Assembly: GCA_944392775.1 (NCBI GenBank)
Contig: CALXXV010000005.1
Coordinates: forward strand, 1 to 46,257
DNA: 46,257 nt
Origin: an uncultured Alphaproteobacteria bacterium
Lineage (GTDB): Bacteria > Pseudomonadota > Alphaproteobacteria > Rs-D84
Reading direction: 5' to 3'
Every line of letters starts with the position of its first letter. Within the stretch, counting starts at the first letter, position 1. The position numbers and the translations under genes were made by a program. The notes below the pieces were generated by a model. The model was not told the origin of the DNA, searched no databases, and worked only from the letters and a program-made list of their open reading frames with translations. Positions 34,660 to 42,979 of this stretch are shown one piece after another.

Positions 34660-34667
34660 AATAAAAA

Positions 34668-34695
34668 ATTATATTACAAAGTTTTAATTTGTCAA
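34668..34695 (-). promoter_or_regulatory. Consensus promoter of the small-ORF/rpmH transcript
   Basis: Minus strand TTGACA (34690-34695), 16 bases, TATAAT (34668-34673). This is the best promoter match in the window; predicted +1 near 34661. Confidence 0.72.
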
Positions 34696-34717
34696 CGGTT
34701 TTTTTAAGGTTTAGGTC

Positions 34718-34747
34718 TTGACCAAAAGCCTAAAATTTTGCTATTCT
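34718..34747 (+). promoter_or_regulatory. Promoter of gyrA
   Basis: TTGACC, 18 bases, TATTCT with an extended TG one base before it; predicted +1 near 34754. It is divergent from the small-ORF promoter, with 22 bases between the two -35 boxes. Confidence 0.6.
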
Positions 34748-34777
34748 CGATATGTTAGAAATAGGGGAAAAGTAAGT

Positions 34778-37522
34778 ATGTCTGAAACAAGCAATATCAA
34801 TGAAGTAAATGATATAAAAATACCTCAGTCTTCGATAGAACATGAGATGCGAACAAGTTTCTTGGACTATGCGATGTCGGTTATTGTAGATCGTGCATTG
34901 CCAGATGTTCGTGATGGTTGTAAACCTGTGCATAGACGAATTCTGTATGTGATGAATGATGTCGCGCCAGCTACAAAACCAACTGTAAAGTCTGCACGTA
35001 TTGTCGGTGATGTTATGGGTAAATACCATCCACATGGTGATAGTTCTATTTATGAAGCTATGGCTCGTATGGCACAAGACTTTTCTATGGGTGAAATGCT
35101 TGTCCAGGGGCAGGGTAACTTTGGTTCTCGTGATGGGGATAAGCCTGCTGCTATGCGTTATACCGAAGCGCGTTTGTCTAAATTAGGTGCATCATTAATG
35201 GATGATATGGACAAGGATACTGTTGATTGGCAGCCTAACTTTGACGGTACTTTGCAGGAACCTGTCGTTTTGCCGACAAAGTTTCCGAACTTTTTAGTAA
35301 ACGGTGGTTCTGGTATTGCGGTTGGTATGGCGACTAATGTGCCGACATATAATTTAGGTGAAGTATGTAACGGTATTTTAGCAATTTTGAATAATCCGTC
35401 TTTAACTGATGATGAATTGTTTAATATTATTCCGGGACCAGATTTTCCGACTGGTGCAGTTATTATGGGGCGTGCCGGTGCTTATAAAGCTCATACAACG
35501 GGACGCGGTTCTATAATCGTTCGCGCGAAAACACACATGGAAACATTCCATGACCATCAAGCAATTGTTGTTGATGAAATACCTTACCAAGTAAACAAAT
35601 CGCAATTGATTATGAAAATTGCGGAATTGATTAAAGATAAACGTATAGAAGGTATTTCAGAAATTCGTGATGAGTCTTCGAAAGAAGGTTTGCGTATAGT
35701 TATCGAATTAAAGCGTGATGCTATTGCAGATGTAGTATTGAATCATTTGTTTCAATATACAGAAATGCAGACGAATTTCCCTGTGAATATGATGGCGTTA
35801 AATCGGGGGCGTCCGATGTTGTTCAATATTCGTGGTGTATTGGATGCATTTATTGAATTCAGAACAGAGGTTATTCGTAGACGTACGATATTTGACTTAA
35901 ACAAGGCTCGTAATCGCGCGCATACTTTATTGGGGTTATCTGTAGCGGTTGGTAATTTGGACGAGGTTATAGAATTAATTAAGTCCAGTCCGAATCCAGA
36001 TGCGGCACGTGAAGCATTGATTGCGCGTGGCTGGAAGGCATCTGATATTGAATCTTATATACAATTAATTGATGACCCAAATACAGAATATAAAGACGGA
36101 ATGTTTTATATGTCCGAAGATCAGGCGCGTGCAATATTGGAATTGCAGTTGCATCGTTTGACGGGGCTTGAACGTGATAAGATTCATGATGATTTAACTG
36201 AACTTGGTGCGCAGATAAAAGACTTATTGGATATTTTGGGAAGTCACGAAAGGATTATTCAGATTATACGTGATGAAACGACAATGGTTCGTGATAGCTG
36301 GTCAAGTGATAGAAGAACAGAAATATCTGATGCAGAAATTGATATAGATATAGAAGATTTAATTGCGCGTGAAGATATGGTTATAACAGTATCTAATACT
36401 GGGTATATCAAGCGTGTGTCTTTGGATACATATCGTGCACAGAAACGCGGTGGCAAGGGCAGAAATGCTATGACAACAAAAGACGATGATTATGTTGTTC
36501 AAGTATTTGTTGCAAATACACATACTCCACTGCTGTTCTTTAGTTCCAAGGGATTGTGCTATAAGTTAAAGACTTATAAGTTGCCAGAAGCGGCCGCATC
36601 TGCAAAAGGGCGCCCGTTAGTAAACTTATTGCCATTAGAAAATGGCGAAACAATAACTGCAATATTACCAGTGCCAGAAGAAGATGTAGAACGCGTAAAG
36701 AATTCGGGCAAAGAACATTTCTTAATGTTTGCGACTGCATCTGGTACAGTTCGTCGCAATCGCATGTCTGACTTTGATTCGATTCGTGCAAATGGTAAGA
36801 TTGCGATGAAGTTGGATGATGGGGATTCTTTGATTTCTGTATTGCCGTGCAACGAAGATCAGGATGTATTCTTATCAACATATCGTGGTCGTTGCATAAG
36901 ATTTCCTGTATCTGAAATAAGAGTATTTGCAGGACGTAATTCAACCGGTGTTCGTGGTATGACATTGCCGAAAGATGACAGAATTATCGGCATGGCGATG
37001 TTGAATCATGGTGAATCTGATGCGGCAGTACGTGCGGCATACATAAAACAAAGTCGTGCGGCGCGCCGTGCGGAAACTGGTGTCGAAGAAGAAGTGGACG
37101 CAGAAGAAGAAGCAACAACATTGGTTTTGGATGAAGCAAAGATGAAGGAGTTAGCGGCAAGCGAAGAATTCATCTTAACAATATCTGAAAACGGATTTGG
37201 AAAACGTACAAGTTCTTATGAATATCGCACAACGCATCGTGGTGGTGGCGGCTTTACGAACATAAAGTTGGGCGGTAAAAATACTGCTGTTGCGGGGTCT
37301 TTCCCAGTAAAAGATAATAATGATATTATCATGGTAACAGACGGCGGAAAGATAATTCGCACGCCTGTAAAAGATGTAAGAATTGCAGGGCGCAGTACAG
37401 CAGGTGTGACATTATTCCGTACTGCAGAAAACGAGAAAGTAGTATCTGCGATTTCTATTTTGGGTGAAGAAGAGGAAGCTGCAGAAGTAGAAAGCGAAGT
37501 TGCTCAGCAAGAACAAGAATAG
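34778..37522 (+). CDS. gyrA: DNA gyrase subunit A
   Basis: The breakage-reunion subunit of the type IIA topoisomerase that introduces negative supercoils. It has 914 residues from the ATG at 34778, which follows ataggggaa; the frame is open upstream but crosses the promoter. The active-site tyrosine is Tyr128 (AAMRYTEA). The quinolone-resistance segment reads [12 protein letters not shown]: Ser89 and Glu93 are at the positions of E. coli Ser83 and Asp87. The C-terminal beta-pinwheel carries a GyrA box, here QKRGGKG, favouring GyrA over ParC. The protein ends in an acidic tail ([11 protein letters not shown]). Confidence 0.95.
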   Translation: MSETSNINEVNDIKIPQSSIEHEMRTSFLDYAMSVIVDRALPDVRDGCKPVHRRILYVMNDVAPATKPTVKSARIVGDVMGKYHPHGDSSIYEAMARMAQDFSMGEMLVQGQGNFGSRDGDKPAAMRYTEARLSKLGASLMDDMDKDTVDWQPNFDGTLQEPVVLPTKFPNFLVNGGSGIAVGMATNVPTYNLGEVCNGILAILNNPSLTDDELFNIIPGPDFPTGAVIMGRAGAYKAHTTGRGSIIVRAKTHMETFHDHQAIVVDEIPYQVNKSQLIMKIAELIKDKRIEGISEIRDESSKEGLRIVIELKRDAIADVVLNHLFQYTEMQTNFPVNMMALNRGRPMLFNIRGVLDAFIEFRTEVIRRRTIFDLNKARNRAHTLLGLSVAVGNLDEVIELIKSSPNPDAAREALIARGWKASDIESYIQLIDDPNTEYKDGMFYMSEDQARAILELQLHRLTGLERDKIHDDLTELGAQIKDLLDILGSHERIIQIIRDETTMVRDSWSSDRRTEISDAEIDIDIEDLIAREDMVITVSNTGYIKRVSLDTYRAQKRGGKGRNAMTTKDDDYVVQVFVANTHTPLLFFSSKGLCYKLKTYKLPEAAASAKGRPLVNLLPLENGETITAILPVPEEDVERVKNSGKEHFLMFATASGTVRRNRMSDFDSIRANGKIAMKLDDGDSLISVLPCNEDQDVFLSTYRGRCIRFPVSEIRVFAGRNSTGVRGMTLPKDDRIIGMAMLNHGESDAAVRAAYIKQSRAARRAETGVEEEVDAEEEATTLVLDEAKMKELAASEEFILTISENGFGKRTSSYEYRTTHRGGGGFTNIKLGGKNTAVAGSFPVKDNNDIIMVTDGGKIIRTPVKDVRIAGRSTAGVTLFRTAENEKVVSAISILGEEEEAAEVESEVAQQEQE

Positions 37523-37537
37523 TAAAGGAGAATAGGC

Positions 37538-37924
37538 ATGGATAAAGAATACTTTGCATCTATAAACGAGGTTTCAAAGCGCTTGTCCGTGCCTGCATAT
37601 ACTTTGCGTTATTGGGAAAAGCAGTTTCCAACGGCTATAAAGCCGACAACTGGTGCAGGCGGCAGACGTTATTACAGGACGGAAGTTTTTAATAAACTGG
37701 TTGTGATAAAAGAGTTGCTTTATACGCGTGGCATGACGATTGCGGGCGTAAAGAAATTGTTAAAGGAAGGAACTTTTCCAGATACAGTAGAAGATATTGC
37801 ACGTATGGATGGTTTTGCTTCGGCTGCGGTGTCTGGTGCACCTGCGCAAAAAGTGGATACGGGTATGATAGACATTGCAATAAATTTATTAGAACAAGCA
37901 AAAGAGCAATTAAAAACCATATAA
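37538..37924 (+). CDS. MerR-family transcriptional regulator
   Basis: A 128-residue protein with the MerR winged helix-turn-helix at the N terminus: SINEVSKRLSVPAYTLRYWE, GRRYYRTEVFNKL and GMTIAGVKKLLKEG. It lacks a clear effector domain, as in the short MerR-like regulator found near ihfA in many alphaproteobacteria. The C-terminal helix (IDIAINLLEQAKEQLK) may dimerise. It follows gyrA by 15 bases with aaaggag, so it is probably co-transcribed; a terminator follows. Confidence 0.85.
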   Translation: MDKEYFASINEVSKRLSVPAYTLRYWEKQFPTAIKPTTGAGGRRYYRTEVFNKLVVIKELLYTRGMTIAGVKKLLKEGTFPDTVEDIARMDGFASAAVSGAPAQKVDTGMIDIAINLLEQAKEQLKTI

Positions 37925-37950
37925 AAAAGCCGGTAAACACCGGCTTTTTT
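37923..37950 (+). terminator. Rho-independent terminator of gyrA-merR
   Basis: Hairpin AAGCCGGT / ACCGGCTT with a four-base loop, followed by six T. Its symmetry could also stop the convergent tRNA transcript. Confidence 0.88.
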
Positions 37951-37962
37951 AATAGAAAAATT

Positions 37963-38037
37963 TGGCAGTCCCAACGGGAATCGAACCCGTGTTTTCAGAA
38001 TGAGAATCTGACGTCCTAACCGCTAGACGATGGGACC
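37963..38037 (-). tRNA. tRNA-Glu (anticodon CUC)
   Basis: A 75-base cloverleaf on the minus strand. The acceptor stem 5' arm is GGTCCCA and pairs with TGGGACT. The D arm is GTCT...GGAC, the anticodon stem TCAGA/TCTGA holds the loop TTCTCAT (anticodon CTC), and the T arm is ACGGG-TTCGATT-CCCGT. CCA is encoded. The first acceptor pair is a G-U wobble. It reads GAG codons; the usual UUC isoacceptor must be elsewhere. Confidence 0.93.
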
Positions 38038-38099
38038 AAACGTATGCATTTTATAGATTACTTCTTAAAATTTCAATTGTTTTTAAGATTTTTATTTTG

Positions 38100-38128
38100 T
38101 TGACAAATATAAAAAGTAGTATTAAATT
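38100..38128 (+). promoter_or_regulatory. Promoter of the first ART-HD paralog
   Basis: TTGACA, 17 bases, TAAATT; predicted +1 near 38135, about 19 bases before the ATG. The -35 box is identical to that of the second paralog. Confidence 0.55.
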
Positions 38129-38153
38129 TTGTGTGCTTATAAGTTTTGAAGTT

Positions 38154-39467
38154 ATGACACGGTTTTTAGCAAAAGGTAATATTTTTTATCATGGGACATA
38201 TAATCAGTTTGATGTTTTCAGACCTTTGTCTCATTTTGGATCTATTTATGCGGCAGAATACGTGCTTTATTTTGGGTGCCCTAAGTTTGAAACTTTAGAG
38301 GGTTTGCCAAAAAATATGCCGGTTTTTTGCTCCGAGACAGAATATAGACCGAAAATAATACCGGTTAAATTACGATTAAATAATACTTATGAATTGCAAG
38401 ATATAAATGCTTTGCATGATAGAAAATTTTATCAATCTCTTTTGTTGTTTCATTTTACAAAAGAATTACGTCAGCGCAGAATAAATTTGTTATATGATTA
38501 TATTGCTAATGATCCATTTTATAAAATGACATGGAAAAATGTAGAAAAAGAATTATGTAAAGATTCTTTGTATTTGCCTGAAAGGGGGCAATATCAGGGG
38601 TATTCGTCAGAAAAAATAGATAGATATCATTTGTTTTTGCAAAGAATGATACATTATTTTGAATCCATCGGTTACGATGGGTTTCATTATACAAATCATT
38701 TTGAAGATGAAGGGCATATGTCATATATACCTTTTAGACCAGAAAGCATAATAAGATTAGATATGCATAATAACAATCGTGTTCATTATAAAAGTGTTAT
38801 AAATGCTAAAATGCGTCTAGAAGATGGTGGGCGTGATTTAAAATATGACGAGTTTTGTTCGGTAATAAAAGAAGATAGATACAGAAGAATAAATTCTAAA
38901 AATAAATTACTGCTATTCAAAGAAAATAAAAAAACGGCTTTTCGTTTTAATGAGCTAAAAAGAATCTTGATAGAAAAGACATATTATTCAAATTTATTGT
39001 TTAAAGAAATTTTACCGAAGGTAAGAACTATTGGGGCGGTCAATCGATCTAAACAAATCTGTTTGTTTGGTATAGATTTAGCTTTGTCTGTTCATCAAGA
39101 TCCGTTATTAGTATTATTGGCAATTGTGTTAAATGATTATGTGGTTGCAAATAAAAACGTTCAAAATATTTACGAATCCGAAGTAAAAAATTTTTTACAA
39201 AAAAATTACACATATTTATTGCCGGTAAATAAAATAGAAATTATGAATGCGATAAATAAATATGTTAAAGATCAGCGTGATGACAGCCTTGTTTATGCGT
39301 GTTTGGTTGATGCGATAGGGATATTTAATGCTTGGAAAAACAAAATTATTCCAAATGAGGTTTTTACTCCATATGGCAAAATATTAATTTCTTTATCAGA
39401 AGATAAGCAAGTGCAGTATTTAAAAAGACAAAAAGAATTTTTAATAAAAAAACAAATTATTAGATGA
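38154..39467 (+). CDS. ADP-ribosyltransferase-like / degenerate HD-domain fusion protein
   Basis: A 437-residue paralog of the protein at 40127. Residues 1-205 match an ADP-ribosyltransferase-like fold: FYHGT (His13), FRPLSHFGSI near 22-31, then GYDGFHYTNHFEDEGHMSYI and PFRPESIIRLD near 173-203. This resembles ART domains of polyvalent or effector proteins. Residues 275-437 align with the HD phosphohydrolase domain of the paralog, but the metal ligands are gone. YHGLEH is replaced by GAVNR (294-298), LHDC by LNDY (326-329), NHTR by NKYV, and the second Asp of DAD is lost. The HD half is therefore probably catalytically dead. The ATG at 38154 is chosen by alignment with the paralog's N terminus. 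Confidence 0.68.
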   Translation: MTRFLAKGNIFYHGTYNQFDVFRPLSHFGSIYAAEYVLYFGCPKFETLEGLPKNMPVFCSETEYRPKIIPVKLRLNNTYELQDINALHDRKFYQSLLLFHFTKELRQRRINLLYDYIANDPFYKMTWKNVEKELCKDSLYLPERGQYQGYSSEKIDRYHLFLQRMIHYFESIGYDGFHYTNHFEDEGHMSYIPFRPESIIRLDMHNNNRVHYKSVINAKMRLEDGGRDLKYDEFCSVIKEDRYRRINSKNKLLLFKENKKTAFRFNELKRILIEKTYYSNLLFKEILPKVRTIGAVNRSKQICLFGIDLALSVHQDPLLVLLAIVLNDYVVANKNVQNIYESEVKNFLQKNYTYLLPVNKIEIMNAINKYVKDQRDDSLVYACLVDAIGIFNAWKNKIIPNEVFTPYGKILISLSEDKQVQYLKRQKEFLIKKQIIR

Positions 39468-39477
39468 TTTTGTTTTT

Positions 39478-40002
39478 CTAATTCATTGTCGGTTTAAAGC
39501 TGTCTATGAATAACCATTCTCCGTTTTTATAAGAGAAATGAAAGCATTGACAATTTGAAATCGTATCAACCTTTTGTCCCGCAACCCAACATAATGCACG
39601 TGTAATAGATCCATGAGATGAAATGGCGATGTTTTCGAAATCGCTTTTTAAAGCGGTGTTGTATATAAAGTTTTTTACTTTTTTTAAAGTTTCATTTATC
39701 TTTTCCTGAGTCTGTTGATCGTTGTCGGGCCAAAAGCCGAATACAGATTCATTTAAGTTTCTGTTTTTTATGATTTTTGCGTTTGTAGTATATTTTGAAG
39801 CAATTTCAGCTGTGCTTAAAGAGCGTTTTAGCGGACTAGAATAAAAGATATTTATATTTTTGTTGCTTAAATATTTGGCAAGTTCTTCAGATTGTTGCTT
39901 TCCTAATTGTGTTAAAAAAGCGGCTTCTTTTCTTTTGCGTTGCTCTTTGTTAATGTTCGCGTTTGTCTGTCCGTGTCTAAAAAAATAAAAGTTTTTTTGC
40001 AT
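39478..40002 (-). CDS. Histidine phosphatase (phosphoglycerate-mutase-like) protein
   Basis: A 174-residue cytosolic phosphatase of the histidine acid/PGM superfamily. FYFFRHGQTNAN carries the phospho-accepting His in RHG; YSSPLKRSLSTAEI, NLNESVFG (acid) and SSHGSITRALCW (second His) complete the pocket. The substrate cannot be told from sequence: alpha-ribazole phosphatase, SixA-like and general sugar-phosphate phosphatases share these motifs. It lies on the opposite strand between the two ART-HD paralogs. Confidence 0.85.
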   Translation of the reverse strand: MQKNFYFFRHGQTNANINKEQRKRKEAAFLTQLGKQQSEELAKYLSNKNINIFYSSPLKRSLSTAEIASKYTTNAKIIKNRNLNESVFGFWPDNDQQTQEKINETLKKVKNFIYNTALKSDFENIAISSHGSITRALCWVAGQKVDTISNCQCFHFSYKNGEWLFIDSFKPTMN

Positions 40003-40073
40003 CTTTTATCCGATCTTTTTGTTTAATGTAAGTATTTTATCTTTTTGGTTTTAATGTATCAATATTTTTAAGG

Positions 40074-40101
40074 TTGACAAAAAATATTATTGTGCTATAT
40101 T
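40074..40101 (+). promoter_or_regulatory. Promoter of the second ART-HD paralog
   Basis: TTGACA, 16 bases, TATATT with an extended TG one base before it; predicted +1 near 40108, 19 bases before the ATG at 40127. Confidence 0.62.
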
Positions 40102-40126
40102 ATTTTGTGTAATGGGGGTATGAGTT

Positions 40127-41572
40127 ATGGCGCGTTTTTTGGGTCGTGATAATATTTTTTATCATGGTACACATCATGATTTTATAAGGTTTAGACCTTT
40201 GTCTCATTTTGGCTCTATAAATGCGGCAAAATTCATTGCGGGTTCTGGTATTTTAAAACAAGAAATGGCTGTTATGGGTTTGACTAATTATACCGGAAAT
40301 TTAACAAGCAGTTTGATAACAGATTATGAAGCGACCGAAAAAGTAATTCCTGTTAAATTAAATTTAACAAATACATATGAGTTACAGGATATCGATGCCT
40401 GTCATGATAGTACTTTTTATAAACGTGTTTTGCTGTTTCATTTTATTAATGTTTTAAAAATGAATAAGTTGCCTCCGGTTTATGATTATATAGTAAAAGA
40501 TCCTTTTGATAAACTTTCTTGGCAAAAAGTAAAAAAAGAGTTAGAAAAAGAACATTTATACTCTATAGATTATAAATATGTGTTAAATGGCGTTGCTGAA
40601 AAAATCGACAGGGAACATTTGTTCCTACAAAGGATGATAAAATATTTTGAATCTATCGGCTTTGATGGCTTTCATTATATGAATTATTACGAAGATTATG
40701 GACATATATCATATATACCATTTAGACCGGAAAGTATAATACGTTTAGATATAAAAAAATCCAAAAATACAAAAAAAGATAAAATATATAATACAAAACG
40801 TCGTAAAGTTTATGGTAAAAGAGACTTAAATGAAGAGGAACGTGCTTTATTAGGGATAGAGTCTTTTTATCAGAAAGAAATGTTTCAGGAAAAACTTTAT
40901 GTAATTAACGGTAATAAAAAATTAATGTTTCGTCCTAGCTCGTTTAAAAAAAATGTTATAGAAAAAGTATATTATTCTAAACTGTTTTTTGAGGATATTT
41001 TACCAAAAATTAAAATTATTACCAAACAACCCTATTATGGTTATCATGGTTTAGAACATACCAAGCAGGTTGCGTTGTTTAGTATAGATTTAGCATTGTC
41101 TGTACATCAGGATCCTTTTCCTGTTTTGGTGGCGGCAGGATTACATGATTGTGCAAGAACTCAAGATGAAGAGTGCGACTTTCATGCTATTGCATGTGAA
41201 CCAATTGCAAAAAAATTTTTGAAAACTTATTACCCGAATCTTTTCCCTTTAGAGAAAGAGCAAATTATAGAAGCTATTAAAAACCATACACGTGGTATGA
41301 GTCCTGATAGTTTGGTTTCCGCTTGCTTATGGGATGCGGACAGAATTCGTTTGTCTTGGGAAATGGGGTATGAGGCTAAATATTTTTCTACTCCATATGG
41401 TAAAATATTGGGGTCGTTATCACAGGATAAGCAAATTCAGTACATAAAAAAACAAGAAGATTTTTTAGTTAATAATGCTATAGAAACGCGGGCGCAAATA
41501 GAATATGACAAAAAGATGAACGAGGAACATGGTGTTATAAACATAAATGATTTTTTTATGAAACAAAGGTAA
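40127..41572 (+). CDS. ADP-ribosyltransferase-like / HD phosphohydrolase fusion protein
   Basis: A 481-residue protein. The N-terminal part (1-210) is ADP-ribosyltransferase-like: FYHGT (His13), FRPLSHFGSI near 22-31, IPVKLNLTNTYEL, then GFDGFHYMNYYEDYGHISYI with Glu189 and PFRPESIIRLD. The linker is Lys-rich. The C-terminal part (about 285-440) is an intact HD domain: YHGLEH (His307, His311), LHDC (His340, Asp341), DFHA (His353), NHTR (His387) and LWDADRI (Asp403, Asp405), the metal ligands of HD phosphohydrolases. The combination suggests transfer and removal, or activation and degradation, of a nucleotide-derived group. Function is inferred. Lys and Tyr content is high; there is no signal peptide or membrane segment. 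Confidence 0.72.
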   Translation: MARFLGRDNIFYHGTHHDFIRFRPLSHFGSINAAKFIAGSGILKQEMAVMGLTNYTGNLTSSLITDYEATEKVIPVKLNLTNTYELQDIDACHDSTFYKRVLLFHFINVLKMNKLPPVYDYIVKDPFDKLSWQKVKKELEKEHLYSIDYKYVLNGVAEKIDREHLFLQRMIKYFESIGFDGFHYMNYYEDYGHISYIPFRPESIIRLDIKKSKNTKKDKIYNTKRRKVYGKRDLNEEERALLGIESFYQKEMFQEKLYVINGNKKLMFRPSSFKKNVIEKVYYSKLFFEDILPKIKIITKQPYYGYHGLEHTKQVALFSIDLALSVHQDPFPVLVAAGLHDCARTQDEECDFHAIACEPIAKKFLKTYYPNLFPLEKEQIIEAIKNHTRGMSPDSLVSACLWDADRIRLSWEMGYEAKYFSTPYGKILGSLSQDKQIQYIKKQEDFLVNNAIETRAQIEYDKKMNEEHGVININDFFMKQR

Positions 41573-41596
41573 AGTAAGGTATACTTAAGGCGCGCT

Positions 41597-42952
41597 TTAA
41601 AACTTTTGTCGTACAGTGAATTCGGCGCTAAATTTATTAAATTCTCGTTGCCATATATTTGAATCACGGTGTGTATATCCAAATATAATTGTTGGAACAA
41701 ACCCCCAAATATCAAATTTGTTATTAGATATTGATATAGAATAACGTTGTGTAAAGTCTTGTTCAGATATTTGTGAAAAAGCACCGTTCAGAACAACCCA
41801 TTTGTCGTCATCGTATGTTGTCCAATAGAAGTATGGTTCGGCATAAATATGAAATCCCCACGGTAATTCTGCTCCTAATCCGATGCCAAATCCCGGCTGC
41901 CAATATGAATATTCTGGGGCATTTGCAATTTCGCGTGATAAACCGAAATTCAACATTGAATAAATGTGCGCATTAAACGAATAAGAGAAGCGCAATTGTG
42001 TTGAATATGTATCGCCAGACAAAAAGTCGCCATATAAGTCGTATGAATTATTCAAATATTGTAGATACAAACCACCAGATAGTTTTCGTGTAAAATCATA
42101 ATTTAGGTCCATTTTTGCACCTATAGACCAGTTATATCTTTCCCACCCATACCAACGGCGATTCCAAACCCCTGCTAACCAGATATCTCCACGATCCCAT
42201 ATATATCTTGGGCCAGAGCCAAAAGATAGATATAAATCATCATAATCGGAAATATCATATATGTTTGAATATATAAATGCATCTGATTTCCAACGCCAAT
42301 GGTCAGACAGTTTAAATTCATAATTTCCACCGATTAAAAAGTTATATCCGATTGCGGATTCTGGGTTGCTTAAATCACGGCACATTGGACCTAGAATTGT
42401 GTTTACGCATTCTTCTCCACCTATAGCATTATTAATATTATTATCAGGTGCAGCACCAAAGTTAAACCATACGTTCCAATTTTTGTTTTGCCTAACAATC
42501 CAGCGATAGTAATTCATTAGCTGGCGAACATTATCGGGTAGATCTTTGCCTGCCATGGCAAGACGTAAATGATAGTCTGCACGATACCATTGTTTTGTGT
42601 GCATATAACAAGTTGCCAATTCAAAACGAATGCGGGCTAAATCTGGTTGGTCATCCAATATTTTGCGAAATATTGCAATTGCTGTATCATAGTCGCCACG
42701 TCGGGCTGATATTTGCCCAAGCAAAAACCAGCGTTCTATTTCCAATGCGACGTTATTCATTTTTGGAGTTTGGGTCAGTATGATTTCTGCGTTGTCATAA
42801 TCTCCATGTTCTACCAAGTTGCCGGCTAGTTGCATGGCCTGAGTTGTAGTTATGGTAATTTCTGTATCTTGTTCTTTTTCTGATACATAAGGTTCTGCCC
42901 ATGAAAACATGGGCAGAAATATGAATGCAAAAATTATTAATTTTGTTTTCAT
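41597..42952 (-). CDS. Slam-like outer-membrane lipoprotein translocator (DUF560, type XI secretion)
   Basis: A 451-residue protein: signal peptide (IIFAFIFLPMFSWA), then an N-terminal helical TPR-type domain (about 30-150, with LLGQISARRGDYDTAIAIFR and LARIRFELATCYMHTKQWYR). A 14-strand-like barrel follows, rich in alternating Trp/Tyr, ending FGYTHRDSNIWQREFN and TVRQKF. This layout and the final Y-x-H-R-D-S-N block are typical of Slam proteins, which move lipoproteins such as TbpB to the outer surface. It lies 27 bases downstream of a TbpB-like lipoprotein gene in the same direction. Confidence 0.8.
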   Translation of the reverse strand: MKTKLIIFAFIFLPMFSWAEPYVSEKEQDTEITITTTQAMQLAGNLVEHGDYDNAEIILTQTPKMNNVALEIERWFLLGQISARRGDYDTAIAIFRKILDDQPDLARIRFELATCYMHTKQWYRADYHLRLAMAGKDLPDNVRQLMNYYRWIVRQNKNWNVWFNFGAAPDNNINNAIGGEECVNTILGPMCRDLSNPESAIGYNFLIGGNYEFKLSDHWRWKSDAFIYSNIYDISDYDDLYLSFGSGPRYIWDRGDIWLAGVWNRRWYGWERYNWSIGAKMDLNYDFTRKLSGGLYLQYLNNSYDLYGDFLSGDTYSTQLRFSYSFNAHIYSMLNFGLSREIANAPEYSYWQPGFGIGLGAELPWGFHIYAEPYFYWTTYDDDKWVVLNGAFSQISEQDFTQRYSISISNNKFDIWGFVPTIIFGYTHRDSNIWQREFNKFSAEFTVRQKF

Positions 42953-42979
42953 TCACAATGTGAAAATATTGTTTATGAA

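Noticed and set aside
34857..35058. gyrA could be parC
   Set aside because: The GyrA box (QKRGGKG) and the full C-terminal pinwheel with acidic tail favour GyrA.
38041..38099. Possible tRNA-linked integration (att) site beside tRNA-Glu
   Set aside because: No integrase gene, and no direct repeat of the tRNA 3' end was noticed downstream within the window.
42948..42962. Palindrome TTCACAATGTGAA at the Slam-like start codon
   Set aside because: Short (six-base arms) and inside an apparent operon; likely chance, so it was not listed as an operator.
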